Notes under the pieces: generated by a model
Databases searched by the model: none
Told to the model about the DNA's origin: nothing
The model's input: only the letters and a program-made list of their open reading frames with translations
Origin: a virus
Virus record (IMG/VR): IMGVR_UViG_3300021375_000091
Coordinates: 1-34,944 of that record
Reading direction: 5' to 3' (one strand)
Length of the DNA stretch: 34,944 bases
Shown here: positions 26,716-33,964 of the stretch, in pieces
How positions within the stretch are numbered: position 1 is the stretch's first letter
How the letters are laid out: each line of letters begins with the position of its first letter
Position numbers and translations under genes: made by a program

Positions 26716-27418
26716 AATAATACTAAGTTTTGTAGCTATTATATCAATAGGTATATACGCTGCAGATAATGAAATATATGTTGAACAATCTGGTGCAACA
26801 GCAAATCTTGATTTAGAACAACTTGGTTCTGCTAATATTATCGGAGGTTTAAATTCTGTTGCAGGAACTTTAACACCTTTTGATTTAGATGGAACAGGTA
26901 TGACATTAGACATCAATCAAATTGGTGATACTAATAAGTTTTTAGGAGATATTCTTGCTGATAGTTTGACAGGTTTCTTTGAGTTTGATGGAGACAGTAA
27001 TAGTTTCACAATTCAAGTAGACCCAACAAACACATACGGAGCAGATAGTTCTAACTTAAATGTTGATGTAACTGGAAGTACTAACACTTTTACGCTTGAC
27101 TTAGCAACCAGTTCTATGGCTAGTAATACAGACCTTGATTGGATAATCAATGGTTCAGGAAACCAACTAGACTTTGATATAGATTATGATGGTGGTACAA
27201 GTTATGTAGATGTGGATGGTGATAGCAACACAGTAAGCTTTGATGGACAAGGCTATGCAGGTGGTTACTTTTACTTAGACCAGACAGGAAGTTCTAGAAC
27301 ATTTAACATACAACAACAGAGTACATTAGATAATGATTGGCTTAAGATACTTTCTACTGGCAGTAATGGTACTGTCTGTGTCATTCAAAACGATGGGGGA
27401 ACAGCAGTCGGTTGCTAA
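26708..27418 (+). CDS. Secreted curlin-like repeat protein (candidate CsgG/CsgF substrate)
   Basis: A 236-residue protein with a clean Sec signal (IILSFVAIISIGIYAA, cleavage near 18-19). The mature part has about nine strand-turn-strand units with alternating hydrophobics around G-x-x-N, such as EQSGATANLDL, EQLGSANIIGG, NQIGDTNKFLG, DGDSNSFTIQV, TGSTNTFTLDL, NGSGNQLDFDI, DGDSNTVSFDG and DQTGSSRTFNI. This is the curlin repeat style (QxGxxN), with Gln in four units only. It is acidic and lacks Cys apart from two near the C-terminus (224, 236) that could form a disulfide. The start overlaps the CsgG-like gene by eight bases. It is probably the exported fibre or surface protein. It could instead be a non-polymerising beta-solenoid. 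Confidence 0.7.
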   Translation: MNKIILSFVAIISIGIYAADNEIYVEQSGATANLDLEQLGSANIIGGLNSVAGTLTPFDLDGTGMTLDINQIGDTNKFLGDILADSLTGFFEFDGDSNSFTIQVDPTNTYGADSSNLNVDVTGSTNTFTLDLATSSMASNTDLDWIINGSGNQLDFDIDYDGGTSYVDVDGDSNTVSFDGQGYAGGYFYLDQTGSSRTFNIQQQSTLDNDWLKILSTGSNGTVCVIQNDGGTAVGC

Positions 27419-28442
27419 TATTGGCAACATAACTGAGCTGAACGGAACAGGCAGAGTTGTAAGAGACCAAGCCTACAAAGCTTCATTAACTTTTGACATA
27501 AATAGTTTTGATAATGTCCAGACTTCTAATGGGAGAATGGGCATTACTTTTTTAGATGACAGTCAAGTTCGTTTGACTGAACACTCTCAACTTATAATTG
27601 ATGAGTTTATCTATGACCCTGACCCATCTAAATCTAAGATGGCTCTACAGTTTGCGAGTGGTACTGCAAGATTTATCACAGGAAAACTCGCAACTATAGA
27701 TAAAGAAAATATATTTATAAAAACTCCAAGTGCTACGATAGGTATTCGTGGTACAGATTTTACTGTGACTGTAGACGAACTAGGTCGCAGTTTAGTTATC
27801 TTATTACCTGACAACGATGGTCTACCTAGTGGGGAGATTGTAGTTGCTACAGCTATGGGAGAGGTTGTACTTAACAAGCCTTACCAAGCTACAACAGTTT
27901 CTATGTTTGAAACTAAACCCACTCCCCCAGTTATCTTAGATTTAACTTTAGAGTTAATAGATAACATGTTGATTGTAAGTAAACCAAAGGAGAACACCGT
28001 TGCCACAGGACAAAACGGAAATAGTAATACACGTAATATTCTTGATACTGACTATCTCGCTTTTGACGATTTAGAACAAGACTATTTAGCAGGAGATGAT
28101 TTAGAGTTTACAGAGTTAGATATAAACTATCTTGATGTAAACTTCTTAGAAGATTTATTAAATATCATCGAAGACATAAACGAACTAGACACTACAAAAA
28201 CACTATTAAGAACTGACATAGATTTAAAAGGTACATCAGTTGGATTTGATTCTAACACACAAATAAATACTTTTGTAACTGATAACATGATTACCTTTTA
28301 TAAAACTTTAGAAGATACTGTAAGATTAGATTTAGATAAGGGTAATGCATATACTGTTATTCTTATTCAGGGTGGAAAAAGCACTCAGATAGTTGTGAAT
28401 GGTGGGGGTAACTCTACCATAAAAATAACTCAAGGAGATTAA
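27333..28442 (+). CDS. Secreted FecR-domain protein with curlin-like C-terminal repeats
   Basis: A 369-residue exported protein. The signal sequence (YFLLAVMVLSVSF) is encoded within the last 86 bases of the curlin-like gene in another frame. Residues about 50-165 are a FecR domain with GRMGITFLDDSQVRLTEHSQ and the hallmark IGIRGTDF (136-143). Here it is not a sigma-factor regulator fusion: there is no cytoplasmic anti-sigma helix. Residues 238-285 are an acidic run with DYLAFDDLEQDYLAGDDLE. The end (about 343-369) carries two curlin-like units, VILIQGGKSTQIVV and NGGGNSTIKITQ. FecR-domain proteins are often encoded beside CHASE2-cyclases in bacteria, as here. It may link the secreted fibre to the sensor cyclase. 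Confidence 0.8.
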   Translation: MIGLRYFLLAVMVLSVSFKTMGEQQSVANIGNITELNGTGRVVRDQAYKASLTFDINSFDNVQTSNGRMGITFLDDSQVRLTEHSQLIIDEFIYDPDPSKSKMALQFASGTARFITGKLATIDKENIFIKTPSATIGIRGTDFTVTVDELGRSLVILLPDNDGLPSGEIVVATAMGEVVLNKPYQATTVSMFETKPTPPVILDLTLELIDNMLIVSKPKENTVATGQNGNSNTRNILDTDYLAFDDLEQDYLAGDDLEFTELDINYLDVNFLEDLLNIIEDINELDTTKTLLRTDIDLKGTSVGFDSNTQINTFVTDNMITFYKTLEDTVRLDLDKGNAYTVILIQGGKSTQIVVNGGGNSTIKITQGD

Positions 28443-28443
28443 T

Positions 28444-30192
28444 ATGAAATGGTCCTTTCCTTTACTTGCACTACTCTGTGTACCTTTACTTTTTAACTCT
28501 GTACCTTTAGAAATTCTTAGGCTCAAGACCTTTGATGCCTTAATTGAAACCCCTATTCCTTCAGGGCATTTCACAATACTAAACATTACCGAAGAAGACC
28601 TCAACAAAGAAGGAGGTTATCCTCTGCCCAGACAAAGACTTGCAGAAATACATCAAGACATTATAGATGCTGGAGCTTATGGAGTAGGATGGGTTATGTT
28701 GTTTCCACATCCTGATAGACTCGGTGGTGATGCTGAGTTTGCTTTAGAGCTTTCAAAGTCTGCAAGTGTTATAGCTATGCCAGAGATAGACAATGGCATT
28801 TACCCAAAGACAGTAGGTACTGTGATTAAAGGACCTATAGTATCTTTACCAAAAGCTCAAGGATTTTTACAGAACATTGACATCTTAAAAGAGTCAGCTA
28901 ATCAAGGTGCTGTGTCTGCTCCAGTAGATGTAGATAATCTTGTTAGACAAATACCTTTATTACAACAAACAGATAGTGGGTGGGTTGCTTCATTTGGAAC
29001 GGAAGTTTTAAAAATACTAGGAGGTGGTCAAACTTATCAGATTGTAACTAATCAAAATGGAATTGAACAGATTAGAGTACGAGGCATCCCACCTACTTCA
29101 ACAGATAGTCTTGGTCGTAAATGGATTAGTTGGGTAGATACACCACAAATAACTTTAGATGAATTACATAAAGCAGAATCTACATTTGTATTTGTAGGAT
29201 TTACAGCTAAAGGAATATCACCACAACTTGCAACTCCTTCCGGACTTTTAGAGCCACATAAAATTCAAGCAGCTCTTGCAGAAAGTATGTTAATAGATAG
29301 TCCAATGATTCCAGATTATAGATTGGTAGTAGAGCTAGGACTATTATGCCTCTCAGGGCTTCTTACAGCCCTTGTAATCGCTTATTCTGGTGTGACCCTT
29401 GGCGTAGTATTAGTTGGGTTTTTGTTTGCTCTAATCGCATATCTTGGACAGTACTTAATTAGCATAAATTATTTGATAGATGTGACTTGGAGTTTAATTT
29501 CTATGGTTTTAATTTCTACTCAACAATTTTGGTTAAACTTTAGAACTCAATACAAACTTAGACAACAAATTAAAAAACAATTTGAACACTACCTCGACCC
29601 AAGACAGGTTGCTGCACTTGCAAAAAATCCAGAGCTTTTAAAGTTAGGAGGAGATAGACGAAGATGTACGTTTTTATTTACAGACGTTAGAGGCTTTACA
29701 AGTTTATCAGAAAAACTAGAACCTGAAGAAGTCACAGAAATAATGAACAAGACCCTGACGATTCAATCCAATGCTGTTAAAAAACATGGTGGTATGGTAG
29801 ATAAGTATATTGGAGATGCAATGATGGCAATCTTTAATGCACCAATAGACCTGCCTAATCACGAAGAGAAAGCTGTACTAACTGCATTAGATATCATTGA
29901 AGATATGAAAGAAGCCGACTTAGGAATCCAAATCGGCATAGGGATTAACACCGGAGAAGCTGTTGTAGGAAACATGGGAAGCGAAACAAGGTTTGATTAC
30001 TCAGCCATAGGTGACTGTGTAAATCTTGCAGCTCGTTTAGAAAGTGCTACTAAAGAAGCAGGTAAAAACCTACTAATAGGCGAATCTACAATAGGAAAGA
30101 TAACTATTCCTGTTGAAGTTCTTATGCCTATTAGAGTTAAGGGTAAAGAAAAAGCTATAAATATCTATACACCTATTGGTCCATATATCTAG
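28444..30192 (+). CDS. CHASE2-sensor class III nucleotidyl cyclase (probable adenylate cyclase)
   Basis: A 582-residue membrane protein with AAGGAG before the start. Residues 1-18 form a membrane helix. Residues about 20-285 are a CHASE2 sensor outside the inner membrane (LRLKTFDALIETPIPSGHF, then PLPRQRLAEI). Three membrane helices follow (about 293-360). The cyclase domain lies at about 395-575: LFTDVRGFTSLSE (metal Asp414), VDKYIGDAMMAIF (Lys454 for the base, metal Asp458), RFDYSAIGDCVNLAARLE (Ser520, Asn527, Arg531). All catalytic residues are present; Lys454 with Ser520 suggests ATP and a class IIIb-like site. It would make cAMP in response to a periplasmic signal. It is the last gene of the module, and its end overlaps a convergent gene by 20 bases. 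Confidence 0.9.
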   Translation: MKWSFPLLALLCVPLLFNSVPLEILRLKTFDALIETPIPSGHFTILNITEEDLNKEGGYPLPRQRLAEIHQDIIDAGAYGVGWVMLFPHPDRLGGDAEFALELSKSASVIAMPEIDNGIYPKTVGTVIKGPIVSLPKAQGFLQNIDILKESANQGAVSAPVDVDNLVRQIPLLQQTDSGWVASFGTEVLKILGGGQTYQIVTNQNGIEQIRVRGIPPTSTDSLGRKWISWVDTPQITLDELHKAESTFVFVGFTAKGISPQLATPSGLLEPHKIQAALAESMLIDSPMIPDYRLVVELGLLCLSGLLTALVIAYSGVTLGVVLVGFLFALIAYLGQYLISINYLIDVTWSLISMVLISTQQFWLNFRTQYKLRQQIKKQFEHYLDPRQVAALAKNPELLKLGGDRRRCTFLFTDVRGFTSLSEKLEPEEVTEIMNKTLTIQSNAVKKHGGMVDKYIGDAMMAIFNAPIDLPNHEEKAVLTALDIIEDMKEADLGIQIGIGINTGEAVVGNMGSETRFDYSAIGDCVNLAARLESATKEAGKNLLIGESTIGKITIPVEVLMPIRVKGKEKAINIYTPIGPYI

Positions 30193-30403
30193 CATTTAAG
30201 TTTGCTTCTATATGACTATGAATCTCATCTAGTTTAGCTGTCGCTTCTCGTACTATAGTATGTAATGTACTATACTCGGTCTGAGTCATAAACTTTTGAA
30301 GTTCTTTAATATCTGTTGATACTCTTTCTGTAATCAACTTCCCTGTTTTATCATATAGTAACTTGTAGCCAAGAAGCACAGCTTCCTTTCTCTTGGTTTT
30401 CAT
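30173..30403 (-). CDS. Small charged helical protein, function unknown
   Basis: A 76-residue protein at the end of the minus-strand cluster, beginning one base after the NrdB stop and converging with the cyclase gene (20-base overlap of 3' ends). It opens with MKTKRKEAVLLGYKLLYDKT and continues as a charged helix (TQTEYSTLHTIVREATAKL, then DEIHSHIEANLN). It has no Cys, no membrane segment and no motif that I recognise. Tight spacing to NrdB suggests co-translation. It is probably real, but function is unknown. Confidence 0.5.
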   Translation of the reverse strand: MKTKRKEAVLLGYKLLYDKTGKLITERVSTDIKELQKFMTQTEYSTLHTIVREATAKLDEIHSHIEANLNARYMDQ

Positions 30404-30404
30404 T

Positions 30405-31373
30405 TTATAATCCTGTAAAAGTTATTGTATCTTGTCTTCCTCGTAACCCAGCTTTCATATAAGTAGTAGCTCTACCTTCAAAGAAGTTCTGATGCTCTAC
30501 TCCCATGACCTCGTCTATCCATCCTAGTGGGTTTTCTCTTTGGTCGAAGTTTGTTTTCAATCCTAACTGTAGCAGTCTTCTATCTGCTATGTATCTATTG
30601 TATGCGTACATATCTTTCTTAGTTAATCCTTTCATGTCTCCCATGTCAAATACTAAATCAAGAAACTTATCTTCTAATTGTACCATATGTCTACATATTT
30701 CGTATAGTTCTTTTTTGAAATCATCTGTCCAGATTTCTATGTTCTCTTGTATAAACTCTCTAAATAACTTTGTCATTGCTTCAACATGCATTGACTCATC
30801 ACGAATAGAGTAAGTAACTATCTGACCCATACCTTTCATCTTTCCAAATCTAGGGAAGTTAAGTAGTATAGCAAAGCTAGAGAACAACTGTAACCCTTCT
30901 GTAAAGGCTGAGTAGACTGCAAGTGTCTTAGCTATGGTTTCTTTCTTAGCTCGGCTCGGTTTAAACTTACCGACATAGTCGTGCTTGTCTGCCATCTCTT
31001 CATACTCAGCAAAAGCTTTGTACTCTAGTTCAGGCATTCCAACTGTATCAAGTAGTAAGCTGTACGCATGTTGATGTATAGACTCCATGTTAGCAAAAGA
31101 ACCCATCATCATTCTAGCTTCTGGTTTTTTAAAGATAGGCATATACTTATCTATATATCCGGAGGCTACATCTACATCTGATTGTGTAAACAATCTAAAT
31201 ATTTGTGTAAGTAAATTCTTTTCTTTTGGCTCAAGTTCTTGCCAGTCTTTTACATCTGTGTGTAAAGGTACAGACTCAGGCATCCAATGCATTTGATTTT
31301 GTAACACATAGTAATCAAACATCCAAGGGTACTCAAATGGTTTGTAATAATCTCTCGTTCCTAATAAGCTCAT
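30405..31373 (-). CDS. nrdB: Ribonucleotide reductase class Ia small subunit
   Basis: A 322-residue beta subunit that holds the di-iron/tyrosyl radical. The ligand set is visible: TQSDVDVA (Asp66), MESIHQHAYS (Glu97, His100, radical Tyr104), FTEGLQLFSSF (Glu159), IRDESMHVEAM (Glu193, His196). Retention of Tyr104 points to a class Ia enzyme rather than a Tyr-less form. It has GGAGAACTT before the ATG and follows NrdA after nine bases, so the subunits are made together. It provides deoxynucleotides for phage DNA replication by reducing ribonucleotides, as in many marine phages. The C-terminal tail (QDTITFTGL) presumably docks on NrdA. Confidence 0.95.
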   Translation of the reverse strand: MSLLGTRDYYKPFEYPWMFDYYVLQNQMHWMPESVPLHTDVKDWQELEPKEKNLLTQIFRLFTQSDVDVASGYIDKYMPIFKKPEARMMMGSFANMESIHQHAYSLLLDTVGMPELEYKAFAEYEEMADKHDYVGKFKPSRAKKETIAKTLAVYSAFTEGLQLFSSFAILLNFPRFGKMKGMGQIVTYSIRDESMHVEAMTKLFREFIQENIEIWTDDFKKELYEICRHMVQLEDKFLDLVFDMGDMKGLTKKDMYAYNRYIADRRLLQLGLKTNFDQRENPLGWIDEVMGVEHQNFFEGRATTYMKAGLRGRQDTITFTGL

Positions 31374-31382
31374 AAGTTCTCC

Positions 31383-33278
31383 TTAGCCTTCACAGGCAAT
31401 ACATTCCACATCATCGAGCCTGATGCGTGGAACTTTAACATTAATATTTTCTGCATTTCTTGCAGCGTTTGTTCTAAAGTAATATAAAGATTTTAATTTA
31501 TTCATAGCATACCAATGTACATCGTTGACATACTGCATGTATTCATCGTGTGTTTCTTGAGGCTCGGTTGCCTTTGGAAGTGTAAAGAATAAATTAACAG
31601 ACTGAGATTGACATATAAATTCTTGTCGTTTATATGCGTGTTCTACAATCCATATTTGATTTATTTCATTTGCAGTTTTAAATACTTCTTTTTCTTTGTC
31701 AGTAAGTTCTTTTACATTAGCAACAGAACCTTCGTCACCTGATATGCTCTTCCAAATTTTATTTAGTTGAGCTGGTTTTAAACCTTTAGACTTTAAAAGT
31801 TTTTCTAGGTATGGGTTCTTAACTTGGTAAGTACCTGACAAAGTTTTGTGTGTATAGACATTAGCCCTATATGGCTCGATGCTAGGGGAAGTACCACTAC
31901 AAATAATACTACTACTAGCATTAGGAGCAACAGCCAATAGATTAGCATTCCTAACCCCTTTACCATGCACATCAGGAGCTTCACCCCTTTCTTCTGCCAG
32001 TAGTTTGGTGGCTTTGGTAGCTTCTTTTTTAATATAGTTAAAGGCTTTGTGATTAAATCCCACAGCAAAGATTCCTTCAAACGGAATATTTTTAGATTGG
32101 AGGTAGGCATGAAAGCCCATTGCTCCCAAACCAAGAGACCTTTCTCTGTAAGCTGAGTAAGCTGATTTAGCATACCCTTCTTTACCTTCTTTAATGTAGT
32201 TAATAAATCTTTTAAAGTTTGCACTATATTCTCCTAATTGGTTTGTGTCTACTGCATTATCTATATAGTGCTGTAAAACATTATCAAGCATTGTTATCAA
32301 ATCATTTATAAACTCTGGTTCTTTAGACCAAGTATCAAAGTGTTCTAAGTTTACAGATGATAAGCAACAAACTGCTGTTCGTTCTTCGTTAGTAGGTAAA
32401 GTAATCTCCGAACATAAATTACTTTGTCTTATCTTAAGTCCTAAATCTTTTTGTGACTTGGGTAAAGCTTCGTTACATGTATCTATATTAACCATGTAAG
32501 GTTCACCAGTCTCAGCTCTTGCATTTATAATCTGCCACCATAAATCTCTAGCGTTAATTATCTTTACAGCTTCGTTAGTCTTAGGGTCTATAAGTCTCCA
32601 GTCTTCATCTTCTTTAACAGCATTTAAAAAATCATTAGTTATATTAACACCATTGTGTAAGTTTAAACACTTCCTGTTTATATCTCCACCGGATTCTTTA
32701 CGCATGTTTACAAACTCTTCTATCTCTGGGTGACTGATATCCATGTAAGCTGCATAGCTTCCTCGTCTTGTAGTGCCTTGATTAAAGGCTAACATCTGAG
32801 AATCAACTACATGCATAAAGGGGATTGACCCAGTAGAACGACTACCATGAGTAGTAGATATACCGTTACTCCTAACATCTCCCCAATATCCACCGATGCC
32901 TCCACCTGAACTCGCCAACCATATGTTCTCGTCATAATGAGCAGATAGCCCATTCCTGCTGTCAGGAACATAATTAAGGAAGCAACTGATAGGAAGCCCA
33001 CGAGTTGTTCCTCCGTTGCTAAGTATAGGAGTGCTGAACATGAACCAACAATCGGAGCTGTAGTTATAAAGTCTTTGAGCAAGTTCATAGTCGGTCTCCC
33101 CTTTGTAGGTGGCTGCAAATACAGAAGCTCTTGCGAATGCTTCTTGTGCGTGTGTTTCGTTTTCCCAAAAATATCTATCCTTTAAAGTATCAATACTAAA
33201 TTTGTCTAAATTATTTTCTTTATCATAGTCTATACAAATACCAAGATAAGGTTTCTGTCCAATTTTATCTTCAATCAT
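31383..33278 (-). CDS. nrdA: Ribonucleotide reductase class Ia large subunit
   Basis: A 631-residue alpha subunit. LPISCFLN (Cys99) and TAVCCLSSVN (Cys304/305) supply the redox pair, and SNLCSEITLP the Asn287, Cys289, Glu291 triad for radical chemistry. LKSLYYFRT carries the radical-transfer tyrosines, and the CxxC tail (CIACEG, Cys626/629) regenerates the site. The protein starts near the catalytic barrel; the N-terminal ATP cone of cellular NrdA (about 90-100 residues) is missing, so dATP feedback inhibition is probably absent. That is common in phage enzymes. It overlaps the upstream DUF3310-like gene by eight bases and is co-transcribed with nrdB. Confidence 0.95.
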   Translation of the reverse strand: MIEDKIGQKPYLGICIDYDKENNLDKFSIDTLKDRYFWENETHAQEAFARASVFAATYKGETDYELAQRLYNYSSDCWFMFSTPILSNGGTTRGLPISCFLNYVPDSRNGLSAHYDENIWLASSGGGIGGYWGDVRSNGISTTHGSRSTGSIPFMHVVDSQMLAFNQGTTRRGSYAAYMDISHPEIEEFVNMRKESGGDINRKCLNLHNGVNITNDFLNAVKEDEDWRLIDPKTNEAVKIINARDLWWQIINARAETGEPYMVNIDTCNEALPKSQKDLGLKIRQSNLCSEITLPTNEERTAVCCLSSVNLEHFDTWSKEPEFINDLITMLDNVLQHYIDNAVDTNQLGEYSANFKRFINYIKEGKEGYAKSAYSAYRERSLGLGAMGFHAYLQSKNIPFEGIFAVGFNHKAFNYIKKEATKATKLLAEERGEAPDVHGKGVRNANLLAVAPNASSSIICSGTSPSIEPYRANVYTHKTLSGTYQVKNPYLEKLLKSKGLKPAQLNKIWKSISGDEGSVANVKELTDKEKEVFKTANEINQIWIVEHAYKRQEFICQSQSVNLFFTLPKATEPQETHDEYMQYVNDVHWYAMNKLKSLYYFRTNAARNAENINVKVPRIRLDDVECIACEG

Positions 33279-33537
33279 TTTTATCCTCTATTAAATATAA
33301 AGCTATTATAGCATAGTGGATAATCTTTAACAAGTCTTCTGAGTTCTTTCCGTTCTTTTTTCCATACCTCATAGCATACTTCATTATGTTTCCTATACAA
33401 AATCCTTCACCATGTCCTGCATCTACTATCATATCAGTTGCTTGATACTTACCATGTGCATAGTGTTCGTTGTATGTTTGGTCAATATGCCTTTGTATTA
33501 TTTGAATAACTTTGTCTTCATTAAATTTATAACTCAT
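33271..33537 (-). CDS. DUF3310-like small protein
   Basis: An 88-residue protein starting at the ATG of MSYKFNEDKVIQIIQRHI; a longer frame extends upstream but would run through the whole resolvase 3' end, and GGAG sits seven bases before this ATG. The C-terminal half has GFCIGNIMKYAMRYGKKNGK followed by SEDLLKIIHYAIIAL, matching the DUF3310 pattern (G-N-x-x-K-Y, R, K, D-L-x-K). These proteins are common in phage DNA-metabolism clusters, are sometimes named nucleotide kinase without good proof, and lack a P-loop here. Overlaps on both sides (11 and 8 bases) show tight coupling to the resolvase and nrdA. Confidence 0.7.
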   Translation of the reverse strand: MSYKFNEDKVIQIIQRHIDQTYNEHYAHGKYQATDMIVDAGHGEGFCIGNIMKYAMRYGKKNGKNSEDLLKIIHYAIIALYLIEDKND

Positions 33538-33964
33538 CTGTTCTCCACTCCTCCGGTAAAGTTTCTTCACTATACCATTTAAAATTATTAGTCTCAGCCC
33601 ACTCAGCATGGGTTCTTTTTGTTCCGTCTTTTCTTTTCTTTGCCTGTGGCATCGGAGCATCAGCTCTTTGAAATAAAAAAACTAGTTCAGTATTTTTAGG
33701 TAATGCTGTTCGTATATGTATGTACTTACTATACTCTGCATAATCCCAGAACCTACCCTTTGCCTCTAACAAAATTGTTTTATTTTTTAAAGTCTTTACA
33801 AAGTCAGGCTCATACTTATGTGCTACAACATAATCTATATTGCCCCAATGATGTTTCCATTCTTGAAGAATAGTTTTATGTAAGTCAGCTTCCCATATAC
33901 TATCATACCCTTTAGGTACTCCAGTTCTTTTAGGTCTAGGTTTTCTTGGTACTCTTCTAGGCAT
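33527..33964 (-). CDS. T7 endonuclease I-like Holliday junction resolvase
   Basis: A 145-residue nuclease if begun at MPRRVPRKPRPK; an ATG 18 bases upstream (33982) would add six residues, and neither has a clear ribosome binding site. The active-site layout of T7 endonuclease I is visible: a helix with SIWEADLHKTI (Glu25, like T7 Glu20), then YEPDF (Asp54) and LLEAKGRFWDY (Glu67, Lys69), like T7 Asp55, Glu65, Lys67. A basic N-terminus and a Trp-rich end (ETLPEEWRTDEL) also fit. It resolves branched DNA before packaging and helps break down host DNA. It overlaps the RecB/Cas4-like gene by eight bases. Confidence 0.82.
   Translation of the reverse strand: MPRRVPRKPRPKRTGVPKGYDSIWEADLHKTILQEWKHHWGNIDYVVAHKYEPDFVKTLKNKTILLEAKGRFWDYAEYSKYIHIRTALPKNTELVFLFQRADAPMPQAKKRKDGTKRTHAEWAETNNFKWYSEETLPEEWRTDEL

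Noticed and set aside
31805-32224. Minus-strand frame of 139 residues inside nrdA
   Set aside because: It lies in another frame of the strongly supported nrdA gene, and its composition is that of a frame-shifted copy.
33538-33660. Longer start for the DUF3310-like protein, adding 41 residues
   Set aside because: The extension overlaps the resolvase gene, is Arg/Lys-rich without pattern, and the internal ATG has GGAG at good distance.
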